Shown: positions 17,678-26,943, numbered from the stretch's first letter. The stretch: DNA of 64,000 bases from Leucothrix pacifica (GCF_003172875.1 NZ_QGKM01000002.1:1-64000); one strand, 5' to 3'. Numbers and translations are program-made. Notes: generated from the sequence alone by a model not told the origin.

Positions 17678-18109
17678 TTGAAAGTCATAGTTGATACCAA
17701 TATTTTAGTTGCAGCCCTATTGGGAAATGAGTCGGGGGCTGCTCGTAAAATTTTAGAACTATCTATGAGTGATGTTATCTCACCATTAGTAGGGGAGGCA
17801 TTGTTTAATGAATACATGGATATTCTTGACCGTGAAGACGTTATGCAAAAATGCCCGTTAAATGGTGATGAGCGATTAGAATTTTTGTCTGCATTCTTGT
17901 CTTGTTGCCAGTGGTGCAAAATATACTTTGGTTGGCGTCCAAACCTGCGAGATGAAGGCGATAACCATTTAATCGAGCTAGCGATAGCAGGTGGAGCACA
18001 GTACATTATTACCAGTAATGTGCGTGATTTAAAAAACGGGGAATTGGCTTTCGATGGACTTAGCGTCGTAACACCCCAGCAATTTATGAAGGAGTCCCCA
18101 TGGGTATGA
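17678..18109 (+). CDS. PIN-domain toxin of a toxin-antitoxin pair
   Basis: 143 residues from TTG 17678. The PIN fold acidic residues are in KVIVDTNILVAALL near the start, NEY in the middle, and DEGDNHLIELA with TSNVRDL toward the end. Such proteins are Mg-dependent RNases. The stop overlaps the start of the antitoxin gene by 10 bases, and the toxin-first order is that of the 'PIN family toxin / HicB-type antitoxin' modules. Confidence 0.85.
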   Translation: MKVIVDTNILVAALLGNESGAARKILELSMSDVISPLVGEALFNEYMDILDREDVMQKCPLNGDERLEFLSAFLSCCQWCKIYFGWRPNLRDEGDNHLIELAIAGGAQYIITSNVRDLKNGELAFDGLSVVTPQQFMKESPWV

Positions 18110-18324
18110 TTACTGTTAGACTGCCTGAAGATACTCACCTAAGAGTAAAAGCATTGGCAGCATCCAGAAGCATCAGCATCAACAAGCTGTATGAGGAGTT
18201 TACTGTTATGGCACTCACAGAGTTTGATGCAGAAAACCGATTTAAAGTACTCGCTAGTCGAGGCAGCAAGCCACGTGGACTAGCGCTACTTAAAAAGTTA
18301 AAAACGCATTATGGTGACGAGTAG
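18100..18324 (+). CDS. Ribbon-helix-helix/HicB-type antitoxin
   Basis: 74 residues. ITVRLPEDTHLRVKALA is a ribbon-helix-helix strand and first helix; SISINKLYEEF is the second helix. The C-terminal half probably wraps the PIN toxin. RHH antitoxins usually repress their own operon; here the toxin comes first, so the operator should lie upstream of 17678. Confidence 0.82.
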   Translation: MGMITVRLPEDTHLRVKALAASRSISINKLYEEFTVMALTEFDAENRFKVLASRGSKPRGLALLKKLKTHYGDE

Positions 18325-18389
18325 CACTTCACTCAAACAACTGACCAAGGTATAGATAAGAAGTGCCCTGTGTTAACCGTTTTATGCTG

Positions 18390-18476
18390 ATCGCAATTTG
18401 CCGCATTTCATGCAACTGGTGATCAAGCGTTTCAGTATTGAGTAAGTGAGTCATTTGATATGCTGCATCCTCGACT
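18390..18476 (-). pseudogene. Fragment of the nucleotidyltransferase gene (87-bp duplicate)
   Basis: Matches 16749-16835 with 5 mismatches and no gaps, in the same orientation and exactly 1641 bp away. Nothing else of the gene is present, so it is a decayed duplicate. The PIN/HicB module lies between the two copies. Confidence 0.85.
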
Positions 18477-18557
18477 GCTGGTCGTTAGTTTTTTGGTTGT
18501 GCTAAAGTAGCGCATGTATTTAATGCGCTTTTAGAATAGCGCAACAGCCACACAGTG

Positions 18558-19067
18558 TTATTTATTTTGGATATTCACCTCAGCTAGAAGTGTCGAAAGC
18601 GCAGAAATATTCAAAACCAAGCGCCTGCTACTCCCTTGAAGCCTTACAAAACCAAAGCCCTCATAAAAACTAGCAGCACTTTCATCTTTTGCATCAACAA
18701 TTATTCCTAAAATACCCACTCTTTCAGCAGCTTCCTGTGTCGTTTTAAACGCATGAAAAATCAATGCATCACCAAAACCTTGCCCCTGATACTTTACGTC
18801 TACTGCAAGCCGTCCCAACAACAAAAACGGAATATCCTGATAACCACCAAGCTTAATATCTTCAGGTAAATTTTCACGAGAAACTGAGTGGGCACTAAGT
18901 GAGTAATAACCAACTATGGTTTCACCTTCTGCAAGCACGTAGACCTTACTCAGGTTACGCTTTTGATCCTGCCCTGCAATCTGCTTCACATATCGATTTA
19001 ATGCTTCAACCCCACAATCAAAACCTTTGCGGTTATGAAACTTGGGGTCTAAAGCACTAAACTTCAT
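18558..19067 (-). CDS. GNAT acetyltransferase toxin (TacT/AtaT-like)
   Basis: 169 residues. The opening FHNRKGFDCGVEALNRYV, the strand GYYSLSAHSVSR, and the acetyl-CoA loop LLGRLAVDVKYQGQGFGDAL (Q/RxxGxG/A) are those of GNAT toxins that acetylate the amino group of charged tRNAs. The ASFYEGFGFV motif follows. The start overlaps the 3' end of the DUF1778-type gene, the normal operon arrangement. Confidence 0.87.
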   Translation of the reverse strand: MKFSALDPKFHNRKGFDCGVEALNRYVKQIAGQDQKRNLSKVYVLAEGETIVGYYSLSAHSVSRENLPEDIKLGGYQDIPFLLLGRLAVDVKYQGQGFGDALIFHAFKTTQEAAERVGILGIIVDAKDESAASFYEGFGFVRLQGSSRRLVLNISALSTLLAEVNIQNK

Positions 19068-19347
19068 CAGAGTTTACGATTTGGCTATATCGCTGAGCGG
19101 CTTTCTTCATTCGCTCTGTTGGCTCTGCTGGTTTATCTAACGAGTCAAAAAATAGATGCCAGTCATTCTCATTAAATCGAGTCTGATCATGCTCAGCAAT
19201 GACAGCCTCAGCCTTTTCTCGAATGCTTTGCCGAATGAATTTACTTCTGTTGATTTCTACATAGCTTTGCGCCTGATCTAAAAGCTTGAGCGTCAGATCA
19301 TCAATGCGGAATTTTAAGGTTTGGTCTTTTCTGGTTTCAGTATTCAT
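19057..19347 (-). CDS. DUF1778-type antitoxin (TacA/AtaR-like)
   Basis: 96 residues from ATG 19347. An N-terminal ribbon-helix-helix (LKFRIDDLTLKLLDQA, then RSKFIRQSIREKAEAVI) is followed by a toxin-neutralising tail with the family motif FNENDWHLFFDSLDKP. It precedes and overlaps the GNAT toxin gene by 11 bases. Confidence 0.87.
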   Translation of the reverse strand: MNTETRKDQTLKFRIDDLTLKLLDQAQSYVEINRSKFIRQSIREKAEAVIAEHDQTRFNENDWHLFFDSLDKPAEPTERMKKAAQRYSQIVNSDEV

Positions 19348-19523
19348 GGATGCCACTAAGTACAAAGATATTTACACCCACAAATGTACCCACAAAATTT
19401 ATTATTATCAAGTCCTGTTATTCCATCGTCAGTTAATTACTCAACCAAACCCACTGTCCACTTCCCCTAAACTGAGACACTCATAACTAGAATTTTCTGA
19501 GAGAATAACCTCAGGAGATTGTT

Positions 19524-19793
19524 ATGAAAAAATCAAAATTTACAGAAACTCAGATTATCGCGATTCTTAAGGAAGCGGATGCCGGGATGAAAGTGGAAGC
19601 GCTCTGCCGTCAGCATAGTATTAGCTCAGCGACGTACTACAACTGGAAAAAGAAGTACGGCGGCATGGACGCTTCTGAACTCAAACGAATACGTGAGCTG
19701 GAAGATGAAAATGCACGTCTTAAGCGGATGTATGCTGACCAGAGTCTGCAACTGCAGGCCGTTAAGGATTTAATCGCAAAAAAGGGTTGGTGA
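19524..19793 (+). CDS. IS3-family OrfA
   Basis: 89 residues with the Tnp_1 helix-turn-helix (KFTETQIIAILKEADAGMKV, then CRQHSISSATYYNWKKKYGG) and a C-terminal leucine-zipper-like helix (ELEDENARLKRMYADQSL). The frame is intact. The A6G run at 19778-19784 gives A AAA AAG, the usual -1 slippery site that fuses OrfA to OrfB. Confidence 0.93.
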   Translation: MKKSKFTETQIIAILKEADAGMKVEALCRQHSISSATYYNWKKKYGGMDASELKRIRELEDENARLKRMYADQSLQLQAVKDLIAKKGW

Positions 19794-20631
19794 CAGCAGA
19801 GAAACGAGAAGCGGCTCAGCAATTGACACAATCAGGACTTGCTGTGAAAACGGCATGCACCTTATCAGGCTTGAATCGGGCCAGCTTCTATCGTCAGCCA
19901 ATGGACTGGCGAGAAGTGGACTCTGCTGTCATCACTGCAATCAATGATGTACTTGCTAATGCACCGCGTTCCGGGTTTTGGAAATGCTTTAAGCGGCTGC
20001 GTCGATTGGGTTATAGCTTCAACCACAAACGGGTGTATCGCGTGTACTGCCGTTTGGGGCTCAATCTACTCAGGCGTATTAAACGGAAACTACCAAAACG
20101 TGAGCCAAAGCCACTGAGCATGCAGCAATCGGTCAACCATCAATGGGCGTTAGACTTTATGCATGACACACTGTATTGCGGAAAGCGTTTCCGTACGTTA
20201 AACGTGATTGATGAGGGTACTCGTAAGTGCTTAGTATCGAGGTCGATACTTCCTCGCCCTCAGAACGAGTCATTCGTGTGCTTGAGCAACTGAACGAGGA
20301 ACGAGTGCTGCCACAGCAGATACGCCTTGATAATAGTCCGGAGCTAATCTCTGGCGTGTTTACTGATTGGTGTCACGATCGCGGAATTGACTTGGCTTAT
20401 ACTGAAAAAGGCAAACCGCAACCGAACGGTTTTGCAGAACGATTTAATGGCTCAATGCGCCGTGAGTCTCTCGACGCTTATTTATTTGAAAGTCTCAGCC
20501 AAGTACGAGAAATGGCATAGCAGTGGCGACTGGACTACAACGACGAACGACCACATGAAAGCTTAGGGTATTTACCACCTAGTGAATACCGCAGAAAACT
20601 GGAAAATTCTAGTTTAGAAGTGTCTCACTAA
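19787..20631 (+). pseudogene. IS3-family OrfB transposase, broken by a frameshift and a stop
   Basis: The DDE transposase is readable from the N-terminal HTH region through WALDFMHDTL (first Asp) to NVIDEGTRKCL. There a one-base deletion near 20232 moves the frame; the rest continues as SIEVDTSSPSERVIRVL, then LDNSPEL (second Asp; the usual Gly is Ser), and FAERFNGSMRRE (catalytic Glu). A TAG at 20518-20520 then interrupts REMA*QWRLDYND before the natural end SLGYLPPSEYRR at TAA 20631. Confidence 0.9.
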
Positions 20632-20795
20632 TGGGGAAGTGGACATGTTGATGCAGGACTCAATCAAAGGTTTTCATTGACACGCCAGCAGCATGGGAGA
20701 GCTGTAGCTTCAGTCGTTGTTCAGTGTTCTAATGATTAACCGAGGTAGTTACCGTTACTGGAAATAAGGCCTGTAAAGTTATTTCGCCACAACGC

Positions 20796-20987
20796 CTTAA
20801 ACTCGCCACAAAACTTAAGCGACGGTTTGGCCTAATTGGTAGCTCAGCAGATCAACGAACCTTGGTAACACTGCTCGCTTATGCTGGCTATAATGCTAAC
20901 CGATGATTTGTTAGAAAACTCATGAAGAAAGCTAGATGAGTGAGCCGCCAACAACCGACGCATCGCTATGTAGTCGACCCTGAATAA
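20796..20987 (+). pseudogene. Remnant of a second IS3-family transposase (OrfB middle part)
   Basis: One frame reads GSSADQRTLVTLLAYAGYNA, stop, FVRKLMKKAR, stop, VSRQQPTHRYVVDPE. This resembles the 'GSAGARTL..GY..GR..V.KLM...LVS.Q.PTHRYK' block before the DDE domain of another IS3 subgroup. No ends or catalytic residues remain. Confidence 0.55.
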
Positions 20988-21025
20988 TATTTAACTCATT
21001 GATATTGTTTGATAAAATAATACAC

Positions 21026-21730
21026 TTAAACCGTCAAATACCTCTCAACCAACTCATCACTCAACTCAGCAATCTCCCCCTGCGCCACAGACCGTCCCCG
21101 ATCCAAAATACAAAACGTATCCGCAACCCGTCTAGCAAACGGCAACTTCTGCTCAACCAACAACACGGTCAACCCAAGCTCATCATTCAACTGCGTAATA
21201 ATATCCCCAATTTGCCTGACAATATTCGGCTGAATCCCTTCCGTAGGCTCATCCAATATCAACATTTTAGGATCAATCATCAGCGCCCGCGCAATAGCCA
21301 ATTGCTGCTGCTGACCACCGGATAAATCACCACCCCGACGCTTCAACATGTCTTTCAGCACAGGGAATAAGTCATACACGAACTGCGGCACTGTTTTAAC
21401 GCCATCAGTACGTGCCAGCAGCCCTACCTCCAGATTCTCCTGCACGGTCAGCAATGGAAATATCTGTCGCCCCTGAGGGACATAACCAATTCCCAGCTCA
21501 GCACGTTGCTCAGCTTTTACCGACTGAATTTCCTGATCATCAAATTTGATCGCGCCAGACTCGGTCGCCAGCAAGCCCATAATGACCTGCAACAACGTAG
21601 TTTTACCCACCCCGTTACGCCCCATTAAGCAGGTGCATTTGCCGCTCGGCACGTCCAACATGACATCCCAAAGCGTGTGACTTTCGCCATAATATTGGTT
21701 TAAACCCTGAATACTTAATAAATTACTCAC
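21026..21730 (-). CDS. urtE: Urea ABC transporter ATP-binding protein UrtE
   Basis: 234 residues from GTG 21730, overlapping the urtD stop. Walker A is GRNGVGKTTLL, signature LSGGQQQQLAIARAL, Walker B LILDEPTEGIQP. The TEGIQP form and the LLTVQENLEVGL segment are typical of UrtE in the HAAT (LivF-like) family. Last gene of urtABCDE; powers high-affinity urea uptake with UrtD. Confidence 0.93.
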   Translation of the reverse strand: MSNLLSIQGLNQYYGESHTLWDVMLDVPSGKCTCLMGRNGVGKTTLLQVIMGLLATESGAIKFDDQEIQSVKAEQRAELGIGYVPQGRQIFPLLTVQENLEVGLLARTDGVKTVPQFVYDLFPVLKDMLKRRGGDLSGGQQQQLAIARALMIDPKMLILDEPTEGIQPNIVRQIGDIITQLNDELGLTVLLVEQKLPFARRVADTFCILDRGRSVAQGEIAELSDELVERYLTV

Positions 21731-22553
21731 CGAGATATACCTCAATTACGCGTTGATCTTGTTGCACGTCGTCCATGGTTCCTTCTGCCAACACATGCCC
21801 TTGGTGCAGCACGGTGACGCGTCGGGCGATGGAACGCACGAAGTCCATATCGTGCTCGACTACCACGACCGTGTGATCACCGGCTAAGGCATTGAGCAGT
21901 TCCGTGGTTTTATCCATTTCCTGGTGGGTCATGCCAGCAGCTGGCTCATCGACCAACAAAACATGAGGTCGCTGCATCAGCAACATACCGATTTCTAACC
22001 ACTGCTTTTGACCATGAGAGAGTGATCCGGCCTGGCCTTTTGCACCTTCCTGCAGGCCAATGGTAGTAAGTACTTTATCCAGATGATCCTGCTGCTCACC
22101 GCTCAGTGTGGCTCTAAAAGTTGCCCACACCGACTTATCGCCGTGCATGGCTAATTCCAGGTTCTCGGCAACTGTCAGGCATTCAAAAACGGTCGGCTTC
22201 TGGAACTTACGACCAATGCCCGCCTGTGCAATTTCAGGCTCTGACATGCCCAGCAGATTCATGGTTTGACCAAAACGCACGCGTCCGGTATCTGGTACGG
22301 TTTTGCCGGTAATGATATCCATCATGGTGGTTTTACCCGCGCCATTCGGCCCGATAATGCAGCGCAGTTCACCCGCATCAATCGCCATATTCAGATCATT
22401 GATAGCCTTGAATCCATCGAAGGATTTATTGACCCCTTCCAGACTCAGAATCACCCCGCGGTCGGTAATTGGCTCCAAGCCTTTTTGACTATGAACGAAG
22501 GGAAATACTTCATCTGGTCGCATTATTTCACGGAGCGTATCAAGCTGTTTCAT
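21723..22553 (-). CDS. urtD: Urea ABC transporter ATP-binding protein UrtD
   Basis: 276 residues from ATG 22553, which has AGGAG 7 nt upstream. LivG-like ATPase with Walker A GPNGAGKTTMMD, signature LSHGQKQWLEIGMLL and Walker B VLLVDEPAAGMT. The segment IGRKFQKPTVFECLTV is characteristic of UrtD. Overlaps urtC by 14 bases. Confidence 0.93.
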   Translation of the reverse strand: MKQLDTLREIMRPDEVFPFVHSQKGLEPITDRGVILSLEGVNKSFDGFKAINDLNMAIDAGELRCIIGPNGAGKTTMMDIITGKTVPDTGRVRFGQTMNLLGMSEPEIAQAGIGRKFQKPTVFECLTVAENLELAMHGDKSVWATFRATLSGEQQDHLDKVLTTIGLQEGAKGQAGSLSHGQKQWLEIGMLLMQRPHVLLVDEPAAGMTHQEMDKTTELLNALAGDHTVVVVEHDMDFVRSIARRVTVLHQGHVLAEGTMDDVQQDQRVIEVYLGE

Positions 22554-23637
22554 GACCAATCTCCTTTTGTCTGCGACGCATTAAGCCGACGATACCTTGC
22601 GGTAGATACAGTGTGACTAATACAAATAAACTACCCAGTGCGAACAACCATACTTCAGGTAATGCCCCGGTTAAATAAGTCTTGGCATAGTTCACCACAA
22701 TCGCGCCCAAGGCTGCACCATACAGTGTTCCACGACCACCAACGGCCACCCAAATTACTAATTCAATAGAGTTCAGTGGTGAGAATTCACCGGGGTTGAT
22801 AATACCCACTTGTGGCACATACAAAGCACCGGCGACGCCCGCCAATACCGCTGAGAAGGTAAAAATCGCCAGTTTCACTTTATCCACACGATAGCCGATA
22901 AAACGCACACGGTCTTCTGAGTCACGTACCGCCATCGCCACACGTCCTAAACGTGAAGCTACGATAGCCCGACAACTGAGGTAACCCAAAATCAGCGCAA
23001 TCCCAGAGGCAATAAACAAACCAATCCGCGTGGCATCGGATTGCAAATTAAAGCCGAGAATATCCTTAAAGTCAGTCAGTCCGTTATTACCACCAAAACC
23101 CATCTCATTACGGAAGAAAGCCAGCAATAAGGCGTAAGTCAGTGCTTGTGTGATAATCGATAAATACACACCGGTCACACGCGAGCGGAAGGCTAAATAA
23201 CCAAATACATACGCCAATAAACCCGGCACAAACAGCACCATCAACATGGCAAACCAGAACATATCAAAGCCCTGCCAGAACCATGGCAGCGCATCCCAGT
23301 TCAGGAACACCATAAAGTCCGGCAGTTCAGGGTTTCCGTACACCCCGCGATCACCAATCTGACGCATCAGGTACATACCCATGGCATAGCCACCGAGTGC
23401 AAAAAATGCGCCGTGACCTAAGCTGAGTATCCCCAGATAACCCCACACCAAATCCACCGACAAGGCTAACAAAGCATAGGTCAGGTATTTGCCCAACAGC
23501 GTCACGGTAAAGGTCGATAAGTGAAACGGGCTACTGGCTGGCACGTATAAATTCAAATACGGCACAAGTGCGCAAGCGGCAATAACAATCGCAATTAAGA
23601 TCTGGCCGCCGTAGTCGCCTTTTAAAATTCTAAACAT
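22540..23637 (-). CDS. urtC: Urea ABC transporter permease UrtC
   Basis: 365 residues with about ten membrane segments and the LivM-type motif LVWGYLGILSLGHGAFFALGG. The RDSEDRVRFIGYRVDKVKL segment is the cytoplasmic coupling loop. It pairs with UrtB to form the urea channel in the inner membrane. Confidence 0.93.
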   Translation of the reverse strand: MFRILKGDYGGQILIAIVIAACALVPYLNLYVPASSPFHLSTFTVTLLGKYLTYALLALSVDLVWGYLGILSLGHGAFFALGGYAMGMYLMRQIGDRGVYGNPELPDFMVFLNWDALPWFWQGFDMFWFAMLMVLFVPGLLAYVFGYLAFRSRVTGVYLSIITQALTYALLLAFFRNEMGFGGNNGLTDFKDILGFNLQSDATRIGLFIASGIALILGYLSCRAIVASRLGRVAMAVRDSEDRVRFIGYRVDKVKLAIFTFSAVLAGVAGALYVPQVGIINPGEFSPLNSIELVIWVAVGGRGTLYGAALGAIVVNYAKTYLTGALPEVWLFALGSLFVLVTLYLPQGIVGLMRRRQKEIGHETA

Positions 23638-23648
23638 CTGATGGCTCC

Positions 23649-25271
23649 TTAATTGTCAGCGGCTCGCCCTTTTTGCGGGAACAATCCGCGCGGGTGTTTC
23701 TGAATAAACAGAATGATGAAAACCAGTACCAGTATTTTGGCCAATACTGCACCGGCCCACGGCTCTAAGAACTTGTTGGCAATACCGAGAGAGAAGCCTG
23801 CGATCAACGTGCCCCACAAGTTTCCAACGCCACCAAATACCACGACCATGAAAGAGTCGATAATGTAGCTTTGTCCCAGATTCGGCCCAACATTAGTGAG
23901 CTGGGATAAGGCAACACCCGCCACCCCAGCAATACCTGCACCTAAGCCAAAAGTCATGGCATCGACCCGTGAGGCTTTTACCCCCATGGCACGCGCCATG
24001 CCACGGTTTTGTGACACCGCTCTCACCTGTAAACCGAGGGAGGTTTTCTTCAGCACCATAAACAACAGTGCAAACACCACTAAACAGAAGGCAATCACGT
24101 ATAAGCGATTCAGCGTGAGTGACAGCACCTCATTGATTTGAATCGAGCCAGACATCCACTCCGGTGTTTCAACCGAGCGATTCAGTGGCGAGAAGATGGT
24201 TCTCACTGCTTGCTGCAGGATCAAACTAATACCGAATGTGGCCAGCAATGTTTCCAGTGGGCGTCCGTATAAATGACGAATCACTGTTTTCTCAATGAGC
24301 ACACCCACCAAACCAGACACCACGAAAGCGGCCGGAATGGACACAATCAGCGAGACACCGGGGAAGTTAGGCAAGACATAAGTTTGGATGGTGTAAGTGG
24401 TATATGCGCCCAGCATAATCAGCTCACCATGCGCCATATTGATCACACCCATTACACCGAAGGTGATCGCCAAACCGATTGCCGCAAGTACCAGAACCGA
24501 GCCCAGACTCAAACCAAAAAACAGCGTTTCAAGATGGCCATACCACGTCACTTTATTATCAATTTCAACTAAAGTCTGCGTGGCAGCCGCAGCAATGGAT
24601 GCATCATCTGATTCGGTCAGTGCCTGCAACGTGGGGCGCACTTGTTGATTCAGATTACCCGCTAGACCAGCAATCGCGGCTTTAACCACATCAGCATCAT
24701 CTGACTTCAGCTCTGCCAGTTGTACCAGCGTTTGCATCTCTTTTTTAATGTCGGGATTGGCTTCTTTTTCAGCCAGAGTACGGATACTGTCAACCTGATC
24801 AGGCGACACATTCCCAACCATCGCTTTGACCGCAGCCAGACGCATCGCATCATCAGGATTCATCAACTGAATACTGGCAAGCAACTGTTTAATTTGCCCA
24901 CGCATGCGGTTATTGGTACGAATGCGGGAAAGATCTTTGGCAGATGCTACCGCAACCGGTTCACCTGTAAGTACTTGTTTAGCCTGCGCCTCATCGGTCT
25001 TCTTGTCGTAGAACACCAGAGTATTATCAGCTTTAACGGAGAAGAGTTGCTTGTCGAGCAACGCTTGTAGAATTTGTTCAGCACGTGGATCGCCGCTCTC
25101 GACAATCTGATTCACGCCTTCAATTTTTTGCGAAAAACCTTTCGCTAAGAGATTTTGAATGCCAGCCTGAAGCGTTGAGTCATCAGCATGTGTCGCTGCC
25201 GAGAAGCTCATAGTCAGACTTAGAAGCAACATCCAAACCCAATGCTGGATGGCAAATCTGGTTCGTTGCAT
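23649..25271 (-). CDS. urtB: Urea ABC transporter permease UrtB
   Basis: 540 residues from ATG 25271. This start gives a signal peptide (MQRTRFAIQHWVWMLLLSLT...AATHA|DDS); the longer frame would begin inside a terminator-like hairpin. As usual for UrtB, a periplasmic helical domain of about 230 residues precedes the LivH-like membrane domain (AIGLAITFGVMGVINMAHGE). RAVSQNRGMARAMGVKASRV is the coupling loop. Confidence 0.92.
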   Translation of the reverse strand: MQRTRFAIQHWVWMLLLSLTMSFSAATHADDSTLQAGIQNLLAKGFSQKIEGVNQIVESGDPRAEQILQALLDKQLFSVKADNTLVFYDKKTDEAQAKQVLTGEPVAVASAKDLSRIRTNNRMRGQIKQLLASIQLMNPDDAMRLAAVKAMVGNVSPDQVDSIRTLAEKEANPDIKKEMQTLVQLAELKSDDADVVKAAIAGLAGNLNQQVRPTLQALTESDDASIAAAATQTLVEIDNKVTWYGHLETLFFGLSLGSVLVLAAIGLAITFGVMGVINMAHGELIMLGAYTTYTIQTYVLPNFPGVSLIVSIPAAFVVSGLVGVLIEKTVIRHLYGRPLETLLATFGISLILQQAVRTIFSPLNRSVETPEWMSGSIQINEVLSLTLNRLYVIAFCLVVFALLFMVLKKTSLGLQVRAVSQNRGMARAMGVKASRVDAMTFGLGAGIAGVAGVALSQLTNVGPNLGQSYIIDSFMVVVFGGVGNLWGTLIAGFSLGIANKFLEPWAGAVLAKILVLVFIILFIQKHPRGLFPQKGRAADN

Positions 25272-25290
25272 GGAGACCCCACAATGATGG

Positions 25291-25329
25291 AAAAAGCCCA
25301 CGCCTGCCATGTCGGTGACAGGCGCGGGC
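25291..25329 (-). terminator. Attenuator/terminator hairpin between urtA and urtB
   Basis: Arms at 25297-25309 and 25316-25328 pair completely in the minus-strand RNA, with two G.U pairs that would be A.C mismatches on the other strand. A T5 run follows in the minus direction. It should reduce transcription past urtA, giving excess binding protein over permease. Confidence 0.7.
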
Positions 25330-25366
25330 CAATAGTGCTATTGGAACTTAAGGTGTTGCTTAGTTC

Positions 25367-26677
25367 TTAGTTAACTGCACCAACACACTTCTTCTCGACA
25401 GTGTTGTAGTTTCCGCAGTTCTTAGCATCAGTCCAGTCAGACACTAAATCCTTAGAACCTTCAAGATAGTCAGACCATGCATCGCCCGGTACTGTACCGT
25501 CAGTTTCAGAAACAACTTCGAACTGACCGTCTTCCTGGATTTCACCAATCAGAACAGGCTTAGTGATGTGGTGGTTAGGTAGCATCTTCGCGATACCGCC
25601 AGTCAGGTTTGGCGTCTCAAGACCGATGATTGCTTTACCCACTGCATCAACGTCTGTAGTACCAGCTTTTTCAACAGCCTGTACCCAAAGGTTGAAACCG
25701 ATGACGTGTGCTTCCATAGGATCGTTCGTTACACGCTTATCGTTTTTAGTAAATGCCTGCCACTTCTTGATGAAGTCAGCATTAGCATCGTTCTCAACAC
25801 TCATGAAGTAATTCCATGCTGCCAAGTGACCAACCAAAGGCTTAGTATCAAAACCAGAAAGCTCTTCTTCACCAACAGAGAATGCAACAACAGGGATAGA
25901 CTCAGCATCTACGCCTTGGTTACCCAATTCTTTATAGAATGGAACGTTAGCGTCACCGTTGATAGTCGATACAACCGCTGTCTTCTTGCCTTCGCTACCG
26001 AACTTCTTGATATCAGCAACGATTGACTGCCAGTCAGAATGACCGAAAGGCGTGTAGTTGATCATGATGTCTTTCTCATCAACGCCTTTACTCTTAAGGA
26101 ATGCTTCAAGGATTTTGTTTGTAGTACGTGGGTAAACGTAGTCAGTACCTGCAAGCACCCAACGCTCAACACCTTCGTCCATTAGGTATTCAACTGCTGG
26201 AATCGCTTGCTGGTTTGGTGCAGCACCTGTGTAGAATACGTTCTTAGATGACTCTTCACCTTCGTACTGAACAGGGTAGAACAGTAAGCCGTTTAGCTCT
26301 TCAATAACAGGTAGTACTGATTTACGAGAAACTGAAGTCCAGCAACCGAAAATAGACGAAACGCCGTCTTTGGTGATCAGCTCACGTGTCTTTTCAGCAA
26401 ATAGTGGCCAGTCAGAAGCCGGGTCAACAACCACTGCTTCCAGTTGCTTGCCTAGCAGACCACCTTTTTTGTTTTGCTCTTCGATGAGCATCAACATAGT
26501 GTCTTTAAGTGTGGTTTCACTGATTGCCATAGTACCGGACAGAGAGTGCAGTACACCGACCTTGATAGTCTCTTTCTCACTGTGGCTATCGGCCATTGCA
26601 ATCGCTGAACCAAATACCAAGCCCGCCGTCATCACTGACGCTAGCAATCCTTTGATTTGTTTTTTCATTCGCTTCAT
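25367..26677 (-). CDS. urtA: Urea ABC transporter substrate-binding protein UrtA
   Basis: 436 residues. Signal peptide MKRMKKQIKGLLASVMTAGL... ends at AMA|DS. IKVGVLHSLSGTMAISE, NGLLFYPVQYEGEESSKNVF and AGTDYVYPRT are typical of UrtA, the periplasmic urea receptor related to FmdD and LivJ. First gene of the operon; in-frame ATG 26668 is an alternative start. Confidence 0.94.
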   Translation of the reverse strand: MKRMKKQIKGLLASVMTAGLVFGSAIAMADSHSEKETIKVGVLHSLSGTMAISETTLKDTMLMLIEEQNKKGGLLGKQLEAVVVDPASDWPLFAEKTRELITKDGVSSIFGCWTSVSRKSVLPVIEELNGLLFYPVQYEGEESSKNVFYTGAAPNQQAIPAVEYLMDEGVERWVLAGTDYVYPRTTNKILEAFLKSKGVDEKDIMINYTPFGHSDWQSIVADIKKFGSEGKKTAVVSTINGDANVPFYKELGNQGVDAESIPVVAFSVGEEELSGFDTKPLVGHLAAWNYFMSVENDANADFIKKWQAFTKNDKRVTNDPMEAHVIGFNLWVQAVEKAGTTDVDAVGKAIIGLETPNLTGGIAKMLPNHHITKPVLIGEIQEDGQFEVVSETDGTVPGDAWSDYLEGSKDLVSDWTDAKNCGNYNTVEKKCVGAVN

Positions 26678-26943
26678 CTCAGGTTAATAAACTCAGTATC
26701 AACCTAGCAAATGACGTGCCAAAAATTATTTCGCTAAAAATATATGCAGTGACATAAGAAACGGGGCGCCTCAAAAGACACCCCGCACCAAAACAAACCA
26801 TTAGGAAACAGACTGCACCAGAACAGTAAGCTCAGGTGACTGACATTTCCCCGCTCACAGATCAGGCCATTTTTCAGACTTTCTCCAAAAGGCAGTGAGC
26901 TTTAAAAAACGGTTCAGAGTCCAGTAATATAGTTAAAACTTAC

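Larger units (their letters stand above)
19455..20645 (+). mobile_element. IS3-family insertion sequence, 1191 bp, inactive
   Basis: Imperfect terminal inverted repeats start with TGTCCACTTCCCC at 19455 and end with its complement at 20645, with further matches inward (GAGACACT, CTAGAATTTTC). Two overlapping frames give orfA and orfB of an IS3-type DDE transposase. No target duplication is visible beside the ends. orfB carries a frameshift and a stop codon, so this copy cannot transpose by itself. Confidence 0.9.

Noticed and set aside
20999-21325. Plus-strand open frame opposite urtE
   Set aside because: It lies antisense to a clear ABC ATPase gene and its composition reflects the reversed codons.
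26750-26800. Possible terminator of gnd (GGGG.../...CCCC inverted repeat)
   Set aside because: The stem has two mismatches, is about 150 bases after the gnd stop and has no U-run.
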